DNA from: UBA8437 sp003445035 | GTDB lineage: Bacteria > Planctomycetota > Planctomycetia > Planctomycetales > Planctomycetaceae | NCBI GenBank assembly: GCA_937901285.1 | Contig: CALCHI010000016.1 | Coordinates: 1-8,101, forward strand | Direction: 5' to 3' | Length of the DNA: 8,101 nt | Shown here: in pieces, positions 1 through 5,676 of the stretch | How positions within the stretch are numbered: position 1 is the stretch's first letter | Layout: every line of letters starts with the position of its first letter | The notes under the pieces: model-generated | What the model was told of the DNA's origin: nothing | What the model saw: the letters and a program-made list of their open reading frames with translations, nothing else | Database searches by the model: none | Position numbers and translations under genes: made by a program

Positions 1-528
1 GGGCTCCCCGAACGTCACCCGATTCTTGAAGGCGTGGAGGCGATCCCCGCCGGCCCCGAACGCGAGCGGGCGCTCGAGATCCTCCATCGTCACGAACACG
101 AGGGCGCGGTGCGGGCGACGCCGTACCCGGGAGTCGCACAACTGCTCGAACGGCTCGACCAGCTCTCGCTCCGCTCGGGTGTCCTCACCCGCAATTCGCG
201 GGCATCGGTCGACACCACCTTCGGACAGCTCGGCTGGACCTTCGACACGGTGCTGACCCGCGAGGACGCACCGGCCAAGCCGGATCCCACCGGCGTGCTG
301 GCCATCTGCCGGGACTGGAACCTGGCTCCCACCGATGTGCTGTTCGTGGGCGACTACCTGTTCGACCTGCAGGCCGGCCACAACGCCGGTACCCGCGCCG
401 TGCTGTTCGTCCCCGACCTGGCTACCCGACCCGAGGCGCTGCCCGAGTGGTCCGACGAGGCCGACTGGGTGGTGGGCGGGTTCGACGAATTGCACCAACT
501 GGTCGAGAAACTGGGCCGGGAACTCTAG
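1..528 (+). CDS. HAD-family hydrolase (subfamily IA phosphatase-like), 5' partial
   Basis: The reading frame is open from the first base, so 175 C-terminal residues are visible and the true start lies upstream. An internal ATG at 34 would cut the cap region and is unlikely to be the start. Three of the four HAD motifs are seen: the motif II threonine in VLTRNS (about residues 61-66 of the visible part), the motif III lysine in AKPDP (K93), and the acidic motif IV in FVGDYLFDLQAG (D118, D122). Motif I, with the nucleophilic aspartate, should lie before the window. YPGVAQLLERL just before motif II is typical of phosphoglycolate phosphatase-like members. The likely role is a cytoplasmic Mg-dependent phosphatase acting on a small phosphorylated metabolite; the substrate cannot be told. 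The stop is TAG, followed by a 148-base gap. Family assignment is firm, the exact enzyme is not. Confidence 0.88.
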   Translation, partial: GLPERHPILEGVEAIPAGPERERALEILHRHEHEGAVRATPYPGVAQLLERLDQLSLRSGVLTRNSRASVDTTFGQLGWTFDTVLTREDAPAKPDPTGVLAICRDWNLAPTDVLFVGDYLFDLQAGHNAGTRAVLFVPDLATRPEALPEWSDEADWVVGGFDELHQLVEKLGREL

Positions 529-637
529 TTCCCGTCGAAACGGTCAACCCGCTGCACCTGGCGTGCGACTCCGATCGTCGGCGCTGCCAGAACCGACCAG
601 CAATCCCAGATTCATCTACCGTCAGTTCCCCGGCGAC

Positions 638-646
638 TGCTAAGAT
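638..646 (+). promoter_or_regulatory. Candidate extended -10 promoter element
   Basis: TGCTAAGAT fits an extended -10 (TG-N-TAAGAT, four of six matches to TATAAT). It lies 30 bases before the ATG at 677, in the 148-base gap after the HAD gene. No good -35 is seen at 17 bases upstream, which is tolerable for an extended -10 promoter. This is inference from a short motif. Confidence 0.3.
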
Positions 647-666
647 CCCCGGCTCACCACGCCGCC

Positions 667-671
667 GAGGT
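667..671 (+). promoter_or_regulatory. Ribosome binding site of the TIGR03009/PASTA gene
   Basis: GAGGT sits five bases before the ATG at 677. It supports that ATG over the in-frame GTG at 704, which would remove the basic n-region of the signal peptide. The same GAGGT with the same five-base spacing precedes the GTG start of the LamG-like gene in this window. Confidence 0.55.
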
Positions 672-676
672 CTCGC

Positions 677-1903
677 ATGGATGCGACACGACACCAGGTC
701 CCCGTGACCGCCGGATTCGCTTCTCTGACCGGTCTGCTGCTGCTGGCAGCCACGATCGGGACCACCCTCGCCCAGGACCGGTCGTCTCGACGGGTGATCC
801 CGGGTTCCGCCGCCGGGACGGCGCGACAGACGGCCCGTCAACCGGCCACCACCCGACAACCGGCCGGAACGACCCAGTCCCCCAACAAGCGTCTGCCGCG
901 AAGCCGCCTTCAGGCTCCCGATCTCCGTGTCCAGAAACTCGACCCCAAGCTCAAAGCCGTCCTGCTGAAATGGGAACAGGCGACCGCTGGGGTCAAGACA
1001 CTCAAGGGCGAGATCTACCGGTACCACCGGGAGTTCGTCTTCAACACCGAGAAGCGGGCGCGGGGGATGTTCTATTACGAGTCCCCGGACAAGGGCCGGC
1101 TGGATATCTTCGCCGTGCAGATTCCCAAGGGAACCAAGTCATCGGTGCAGCAACCCGGCCGCCGTGACCGCAAATCCGGCAAGCGGATCCCGGGCCGCAA
1201 GGTGCCGCTGGCCGTCTCGGGTGACAACCCCGAGAAGTGGATCTGCGATGGCACGCAGGTGCTGGAAGTCAACGACACCGATCGCACGGTGACCAGCCAC
1301 AAGATCCCCGCTGATTACCGCGGCAAGAGAATCATGGACGGTCCGCTGCCGTTCCTCTTCGGCATGCCCCCGGACAAGGCCATCCGCCGCTACCACATGG
1401 ACCTGCTGGGAGAATCCGGCAGCGAGGTCTGGATCCGGGCCTACCCCCGCTGGAAACAGGATGCGGCCAACTACCGCGAGGCCACCGTGATCCTCGACAC
1501 CGCCACCTACCTGCCCAAGCACGTCCGGCTGACCGCGCCGGACAACACCCAGACGATCTACTCGTTCTTTCGCATGACGGTGAATTCGAAGCTCGAGGCG
1601 TTCGCCAAGATCTTCGGCAAGAGTCCCTTCCGACCCAACCTGAGACGTTACCGCGTCGTCGCCTCCCAGTCCGAGCCCGTCGTTCCCTCGGTCATCGGCA
1701 TGCCGTGGAAGAAGGCGCAGGGTGTGCTGACCGCAGCCGGATACAAGGTCAAGTTCACCGCCGGTTTGCCCGCCACCAGGAAGGACCAGCTGTACGTGAT
1801 CTATCGACAGGCCCCCCGACAGCAGGCCGCCCTGGCCCCCGGGAGCCAGATCCAGCTGACCTTCTTCGCCAAGCCGACCACCGGCGGGACGAAAAAACGG
1901 TAG
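677..1903 (+). CDS. Exported TIGR03009-like protein with C-terminal PASTA domain
   Basis: A 408-residue protein. Residues 1-33 look like a signal peptide: a short n-region with R5, hydrophobic stretch around 16-31, and TLAQ before the likely cleavage site. Residues 35-80 form a basic, Thr/Gln/Arg-rich linker with degenerate repeats (TARQTARQPATTRQPAGTT). Residues about 88-325 match what I recall of the planctomycete domain TIGR03009 (LLKWEQA, LKGEIYRYHREFVF, ARGMFYYESPDKGRLDIF, KWICDGTQVLEVN, PLPFLFGM). The pattern of beta strands resembles LolA-type lipoprotein carriers, but that is inference. Residues about 334-397 look like one PASTA domain (VVPSVIGMPWKKAQGVLTAAGYKV, then RQAPRQQAALAPGSQIQLTF). 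PASTA domains bind peptidoglycan or mediate protein contacts elsewhere, so a cell-envelope role is plausible. The start is backed by GAGGT at 667-671. The ComEA-like gene follows 79 bases later on the same strand. Molecular function is unknown. Confidence 0.85.
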   Translation: MDATRHQVPVTAGFASLTGLLLLAATIGTTLAQDRSSRRVIPGSAAGTARQTARQPATTRQPAGTTQSPNKRLPRSRLQAPDLRVQKLDPKLKAVLLKWEQATAGVKTLKGEIYRYHREFVFNTEKRARGMFYYESPDKGRLDIFAVQIPKGTKSSVQQPGRRDRKSGKRIPGRKVPLAVSGDNPEKWICDGTQVLEVNDTDRTVTSHKIPADYRGKRIMDGPLPFLFGMPPDKAIRRYHMDLLGESGSEVWIRAYPRWKQDAANYREATVILDTATYLPKHVRLTAPDNTQTIYSFFRMTVNSKLEAFAKIFGKSPFRPNLRRYRVVASQSEPVVPSVIGMPWKKAQGVLTAAGYKVKFTAGLPATRKDQLYVIYRQAPRQQAALAPGSQIQLTFFAKPTTGGTKKR

Positions 1904-1936
1904 CCCGCTGCGGATCCCTCTTGCGTCGACTCACCC

Positions 1937-1968
1937 CCGGCCCGTCTACTCGGCCGACGACGGGCCGG
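1937..1968 (+). promoter_or_regulatory. GC-rich stem-loop before the ComEA-like gene
   Basis: Perfect 10-base inverted repeat: CCGGCCCGTC at 1937-1946 and GACGGGCCGG at 1959-1968, with a 12-base loop. It lies in the 79-base gap between two co-directional genes. No T-run follows, so it is not a classical intrinsic terminator. The right arm touches the purine-rich ribosome binding region GGAGAGGGA (1967-1975) of the gene at 1983, so the hairpin could dampen transcription from upstream or affect translation of the downstream gene. The structure is seen; the role is inference. Confidence 0.5.
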
Positions 1969-1970
1969 AG

Positions 1971-1975
1971 AGGGA
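1971..1975 (+). promoter_or_regulatory. Ribosome binding site of the ComEA-like gene
   Basis: AGGGA, within the purine run GGAGAGGGAA, lies seven bases before the ATG at 1983 and supports that start. It begins two bases after the right arm of the stem-loop at 1937-1968. Confidence 0.6.
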
Positions 1976-1982
1976 ACGGGCG

Positions 1983-2378
1983 ATGGACCAGCCGGTCGAC
2001 CCCCCCGGTGACGACTCGACCGAGACGGTCCTGGGCATCACCCGCGGAGACCGCCTGGTCGTCGCAGTCCTGGCCCTCGCCTCGCTGACACTGATGGCCG
2101 CTCACTGGGTCCAGCTCTCCGGCTGGGGCACCCGGCCGATCGAAATCGATCGCATCCCCCGCACGCCAGTCGGATTCCAGCTGGATCTCAACACGGCCAA
2201 CTGGGTCGAGCTGTCCCAACTGGACGGCATCGGACCCACGCTGGCGCGCCGGATCGTCTCCGATCGTGACCAGAACGGCCGGTTCGCTCGCGTCGAGGAC
2301 CTCCGGCGGGTCCACGGAATCGGGCCCATGACGGTGGCCCGGCTGAAACCGTGGCTGGCCGTTCCCCCGCAGCCCTAG
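1983..2378 (+). CDS. ComEA-like helix-hairpin-helix protein, membrane-anchored
   Basis: A 131-residue protein. The N-terminus (1-22) is acidic and polar, then residues about 24-44 form one transmembrane segment (LVVAVLALASLTLMAAHWV). Residues about 68-125 are a ComEA-type double helix-hairpin-helix region: LDLNTANWVELSQLDGIGPTLA, then FARVEDLRRVHGIGPMTVARLKPWL, with both GIGP hairpins present. The family binds double-stranded DNA without sequence preference; in ComEA it takes up transforming DNA. Here the domain would probably face the periplasm behind a single anchor. No other competence genes are visible, so a role in DNA uptake is only possible, and I give no gene symbol. Planctomycetes often carry stand-alone proteins of this form. 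The start has a good AGGGA site. The gene may be co-transcribed with the TIGR03009-like gene. Its TAG stop overlaps the stop of the convergent DUF1080 gene. Confidence 0.88.
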   Translation: MDQPVDPPGDDSTETVLGITRGDRLVVAVLALASLTLMAAHWVQLSGWGTRPIEIDRIPRTPVGFQLDLNTANWVELSQLDGIGPTLARRIVSDRDQNGRFARVEDLRRVHGIGPMTVARLKPWLAVPPQP

Positions 2379-4117
2379 TTCAACTCGCGGACATACACGT
2401 TCCGCCAGCGGCACTTGGCACCCTTGGGCCAGCCCGTGCCACCGTGCACCTGCACCGCCACTCGGCCTTTTGCACCCAGCAGCTTGGTGATACCGGCCTT
2501 GTCGTAACCCTTGCCGGGGAACGTCTGTCCGTTGAACTCGTTGACCTTCCGTCCGTTGATCCAGGTGGTGATCTGCGGCGGCGACCCGACCACCCGCAAC
2601 CGGGCGGTGTTCCAGTCGCCCACCTTCCAGGCTGACACCCAGTCGTTGCCACTGATGGTGAACGCCTTGGGCGGAGTCACCTTGGTCGGCTTGGTCGTCA
2701 ACGAGACCAGTTCCTTCTTGTCGTTGTACTTGCCGAAGATGTCGAAGGTCCGCGTGTTGAACCCACCGGTTCCCTCGCCGTAGATGTGGCCGACGTTCCC
2801 GTCGTCGTGGTAGTCAACCATCATCTGGAAACACTGGCCCCGGTTGTTGGATCGCACGAACAGCCCACTGCAGACACCCCAGTCGGGTTTCATGTCAATC
2901 AGCAACTCGAAGTCGCCGTAGGTCTTGTCGGTCAGCAGGATGCCGCCGTTGCCACTGCCGGGAGGGTCCTGTTCACCGGAGATCACGCCGTTCTCGACCG
3001 TCCAGCTCCCGCCGGTGCCGTGACCGATCTTTTCAGGATTCTTGTGCCAGCCGGCCAGCGTCTTGCCATTGAAGACCGGCACGAACCCCGCCTCGCGCTT
3101 CTCGACCAGCCAGATGTTTCGGAAGTGAAGCGGGTTGCCGTGGTTCTGGATGTAGACCGGCCCCAGGTCCACGCCCTCGCGGACCGGGCTGGCCCGGGTG
3201 CTGCGGGGCACGTCGACGTTCTTGTGAATCAGCACGCCGTTGTGACGGGCGGTCAGCCTGGCGTTGGCCGTTTTCTTGCCGGCCTTGTCGTATCGTGCCG
3301 CGGTGAAATCGATGTCGTAGGACTGCCACTGCAACGGCGGCAGGCACATGTTCAGGTCCGGATCCTTGATCTCGTAAATCCCGCCGCACTCGTTGTGCTT
3401 GCCGGCCAGCCCGAACGAGTCGAGGATCTGCATCTCGTAACGACCCTGCATGTAGATGCCGCTGTTGCTGCGACCCTGCCCCCGACGGGACGGGGCGTAG
3501 TTCAGCTTGAACTCCATGTGCAGGTGGAAATCGCCGAAGTTGCGGAAGCTGGTCACTCCCTCGCGAAGCAGCCCCTTCTCAAGCCGCCCACCCTTGAAGT
3601 GCTTGGCGGTCGACCCGTCAAAGAGCACGACAGCCCCTTTGGGAGCCTTGGCTCCCATCGTCGGACTGATTCGGACCACCCGCTTGAACGTGCCCGAATT
3701 GCCGTCTTCGTCCTTGTAGAGAATCCGGCCGTCCTTCCAGGTGCCGGATCCCTTCGCCCCATCCTTGCCGCCGATCAACTCGACAATGTCCCCCTTGCGG
3801 GTGCCGGTCACCGGGATCTTTTCCTTGCCGGTCCAACCCGCACCGGGCAATCCGCCGGGATACGCCGCGCCGATGAACTTTCCCCGGCCCTGGGCAACGA
3901 GCTGCAATCCGACCTTGCCCTCGTCGTCGCCCGAGGTCCTCTTGCCGACATACTCACCCTGCACGGCGTAGTCGGCGTCCTTGCTGGCCACATCCTCCGA
4001 GAGCGTCTGACCCTTGTTCTGAGCCAGCGAGGGCGACACGCCCAGGACAAGCACCAGCAGGCTGGCCGGCAGAATCGGGACGGACAACCCACGCCAATCG
4101 GGACGGAAACGGATCAT
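2375..4117 (-). CDS. Secreted double-DUF1080 (3-keto-disaccharide hydrolase family) protein
   Basis: A 580-residue protein. Residues 1-32 are a signal peptide (basic start, hydrophobic LPASLLVLVLGV, then SLA before the cut near 32/33). Residues about 42-150 form an N-terminal beta-rich domain (YAVQGEYVGK, GKFIGAAYPGGLPGAGW, GTWKDGRILY). Two DUF1080 domains follow. The first, about 163-338, shows VVLFDGS, NFGDFHLHMEFKL, NSGIYMQGRYEMQILDS and GNPLHFRNIWL. The second, about 345-579, shows FVPVFNGKTLAGW, WTVENGVISGEQ, YGDFELLIDMK and WRNVYVREL. DUF1080 has a concanavalin-like jelly-roll fold and is named in Pfam as a 3-keto-disaccharide hydrolase; it is greatly expanded in planctomycetes. Role here: probably an extracytoplasmic carbohydrate-binding or -cleaving protein, substrate unknown. 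The first repeat lacks the usual tryptophan-containing GW and W-x-V-x-x-G segments, so it may be less active than the second. A strong AGGAG site supports the start. The gene stands alone and diverges from the TPR gene. Confidence 0.9.
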   Translation of the reverse strand: MIRFRPDWRGLSVPILPASLLVLVLGVSPSLAQNKGQTLSEDVASKDADYAVQGEYVGKRTSGDDEGKVGLQLVAQGRGKFIGAAYPGGLPGAGWTGKEKIPVTGTRKGDIVELIGGKDGAKGSGTWKDGRILYKDEDGNSGTFKRVVRISPTMGAKAPKGAVVLFDGSTAKHFKGGRLEKGLLREGVTSFRNFGDFHLHMEFKLNYAPSRRGQGRSNSGIYMQGRYEMQILDSFGLAGKHNECGGIYEIKDPDLNMCLPPLQWQSYDIDFTAARYDKAGKKTANARLTARHNGVLIHKNVDVPRSTRASPVREGVDLGPVYIQNHGNPLHFRNIWLVEKREAGFVPVFNGKTLAGWHKNPEKIGHGTGGSWTVENGVISGEQDPPGSGNGGILLTDKTYGDFELLIDMKPDWGVCSGLFVRSNNRGQCFQMMVDYHDDGNVGHIYGEGTGGFNTRTFDIFGKYNDKKELVSLTTKPTKVTPPKAFTISGNDWVSAWKVGDWNTARLRVVGSPPQITTWINGRKVNEFNGQTFPGKGYDKAGITKLLGAKGRVAVQVHGGTGWPKGAKCRWRNVYVRELN

Positions 4118-4124
4118 CGCGGAA

Positions 4125-4129
4125 CTCCT
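4125..4129 (-). promoter_or_regulatory. Ribosome binding site of the DUF1080 gene
   Basis: On the minus strand AGGAG lies seven bases before the ATG that starts at 4117. It is the best Shine-Dalgarno match in the window and fixes the start of the DUF1080 protein. Confidence 0.7.
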
Positions 4130-4168
4130 GGAAGTCGTTCATGGGTGACGCGGCACAGGCCGCTGACC

Positions 4169-4197
4169 ATTCTGAATCCCGTTCGACACGGGTGCAA
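4169..4197 (-). promoter_or_regulatory. Candidate sigma70-type promoter of the DUF1080 gene
   Basis: On the minus strand TTGCAC (4197-4192) and CAGAAT (4174-4169) are separated by 17 bases, a good spacing with three and four of six consensus matches. Transcription would start near 4162, about 45 bases before the coding start. The spacer contains a small inverted repeat, CCCGT/ACGGG with a five-base loop (4178-4192), which could be an operator. This is inference from motif matches only. Confidence 0.35.
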
Positions 4198-4209
4198 CCA
4201 AACGCCGCA

Positions 4210-4237
4210 GTTCTAGAACCACAATCCCGCCTGTGGT
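4210..4237. promoter_or_regulatory. Overlapping palindromes upstream of the TPR gene
   Basis: GTTCTAGAAC (4210-4219) is a perfect 10-base palindrome. Starting at its last two bases, ACCACA (4218-4223) and TGTGGT (4232-4237) form a six-base inverted repeat with an eight-base gap. TAGATT at 4237-4242 could be the -10 of the TPR gene, with TAGAAC at 4214-4219 as a weak -35 at 17-base spacing, so the palindromes would lie over the promoter. Possible operator sites for a dimeric regulator; no regulator is recognised. Confidence 0.35.
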
Positions 4238-4250
4238 AGATTGGAACCGG

Positions 4251-4270
4251 AAGGTCGAGCTCTCGACCTT
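4251..4270. promoter_or_regulatory. Perfect 9-base inverted repeat 23 bases before the TPR gene
   Basis: AAGGTCGAG (4251-4259) and CTCGACCTT (4262-4270) are perfect reverse complements separated by CT. As RNA this would fold as an eight-base stem with a GCTC loop in the 5' leader of the TPR gene; as DNA it has the form of a dimer operator. No T-run follows, and it lies just before a start codon, so a terminator is unlikely. Confidence 0.45.
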
Positions 4271-4293
4271 CTTGGCCCACTCGAGACACACCG

Positions 4294-5676
4294 ATGGACG
4301 CTGAAAAGAAACAAATCGCCGCCGATTGCTGGAAAAAGGGCTCGGAGGCGATGAGCAAGGAGAACTGGGACTACGCCATCGAGATGTTTGGCAAGTCTGT
4401 GATGCTGGTCCCCGACAACCTCCTGTACCGCCAGACGCTGCGGGGTGTCGAGCGCAAGAAGTACGGTGACAACGGGTCCGGCGCCAAGATGGCCGGGCTC
4501 CGGCTGACCAAGGTCAAGACCCGGGTCAAGACGGGCCGCCTGAAGAAGAACTGGGACGCCGTCGACCGAGCGGTCGAAGACGGGCTGAAGATCAATCCCT
4601 GGGAAGCCAATTTGCTGTTCGAACTGGGCGTTGCTGCCCGCGAGCGGGGGTTCTCGGAAGTGGCCACCGACGCGATGCGGAATGCCCTGGCCAACGACAC
4701 CGACAACAAGGTGTTTGCCCGGACGCTGGCCGAGTTGCTCGAGTCGCGAGGGGATTACAGCGAGGCGTCGAAAATCTGGCAGAGACTGGCCAAGCTCGAT
4801 CCGTCCGATGCCGGGGCCCGCACCAAGGCGATGCAGGTGTTGACCGACAACGTGATCGATCGCGGTGGTTACGAGGGTGCCGAGACGACGCGGGATGCGA
4901 TGGCCGACGAGGAGGTCGCCAAGCGGCTGGGAACCGCCACCGGGGGTCAAGCCGACGGACCAGGACAGTCCGAGGAAGCCGACCTGGTCCACGCGGTCCG
5001 TCGCGAACCGGAGATGGTCGAACACCGGCTCAACCTGGCCAACCACTATCGGAAGTCCGGGAAACTCGAGGAGGCCGCCTCGACCCTCAAGGAGACCCTG
5101 GAGATTTCCGGCGGTGACGCGGGAATCCGCGAGAACCTCGAGGATGTCGAACTCGACCTGCTTCGCCAGAACCTCAATCTCGCCCGCGACAAGGCCGCCG
5201 CCGATGACGGCGACGAGGAAGCCCTCCGCAACGTCAAGGCGCTCAATGGCGAATTGATCAAGCGGGAGATCGAGATCTTCTCGTCACGGGTCCAACGGTA
5301 CCCCAACGACCTGAAAATGAAGTTCGATCTCGGGACCCGCTTCGTGAAGATCAAGAAGTACGCCCAGGCCATTCCGCTGTTCCAGGTCTGCGTGAAGGAC
5401 AACCGGCTCGAAACCGGCGCCCTCACCTCACTCGGCAAGTGCTTCATCGCCGAGAAGAAAGGGAAACTGGCCAAGCGGCAGTTCGAGAAGGCGGTCGAAT
5501 CGATCAGCCAGCTCGACGAGCCGGATCTTTACAAGGAGGTCCATTACTGGCTCGCCCGGCTGCTCGAGGAAGAGGGTGACCGGTCGACCGCCGAACACCA
5601 CTACACCGAGGTGCTGGCCGTCGACTACGAGTACAAGGACACCCTGGCCCGCATGGAAGGTCTCAGCGAAGACTAG
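4294..5676 (+). CDS. Cytoplasmic tetratricopeptide repeat protein, planctomycete type
   Basis: A 460-residue, highly charged protein with no signal peptide or membrane segment. TPR-like helical pairs are seen at about 9-40 (WKKGSEAMSKENWDYAIEMF), 104-137, 138-171 (LAELLESRGDYSEASKIW), 243-276 (LANHYRKSGKLEEAASTL), 340-372 (LGTRFVKIKKYAQAIPLF), 375-405 and 413-446 (YWLARLLEEEGDRSTAEHHY). A basic stretch lies at 64-86, and residues 277-330 are acidic and helical, possibly coiled coil. The start MDAEKKQIAADCWKKG and the LYRQTLRG segment match my recollection of a TPR protein conserved across planctomycetes. TPRs mediate protein-protein contacts, so it is probably a scaffold or adaptor; partners are unknown. 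The start has only a weak GAG before it. The upstream region is rich in inverted repeats. The TAG stop overlaps that of the convergent LamG-like gene. Confidence 0.9.
   Translation: MDAEKKQIAADCWKKGSEAMSKENWDYAIEMFGKSVMLVPDNLLYRQTLRGVERKKYGDNGSGAKMAGLRLTKVKTRVKTGRLKKNWDAVDRAVEDGLKINPWEANLLFELGVAARERGFSEVATDAMRNALANDTDNKVFARTLAELLESRGDYSEASKIWQRLAKLDPSDAGARTKAMQVLTDNVIDRGGYEGAETTRDAMADEEVAKRLGTATGGQADGPGQSEEADLVHAVRREPEMVEHRLNLANHYRKSGKLEEAASTLKETLEISGGDAGIRENLEDVELDLLRQNLNLARDKAAADDGDEEALRNVKALNGELIKREIEIFSSRVQRYPNDLKMKFDLGTRFVKIKKYAQAIPLFQVCVKDNRLETGALTSLGKCFIAEKKGKLAKRQFEKAVESISQLDEPDLYKEVHYWLARLLEEEGDRSTAEHHYTEVLAVDYEYKDTLARMEGLSED

Noticed and set aside
532..543. Small hairpin CCGT-CGAA-ACGG just after the HAD stop as a terminator
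   Set aside because: Only four base pairs and no T-run; too weak to call.
422..1027. Minus-strand open frame (201 codons) across the HAD and TIGR03009 genes
   Set aside because: Overlaps two well supported genes and has a low-complexity Gly/Arg/Pro-rich translation.
2416..2441. Inverted repeat TGGCAC/GTGCCA just past the ComEA-like stop
   Set aside because: Six-base arms, a 14-base loop and no T-run, within DUF1080 coding sequence; likely chance.
2786..4216. Long plus-strand open frame (476 codons) antisense to the DUF1080 gene
   Set aside because: The translation has no recognisable domain and is rich in Val/Leu/Ala/Arg, as expected for the mirror of a GC-rich gene. The minus-strand frame has a signal peptide, a strong ribosome site and two clear domains.
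4213..5046. Minus-strand open frame (277 codons) antisense to the TPR gene
   Set aside because: No domain or start signal; explained by codon bias of the TPR gene on the other strand.
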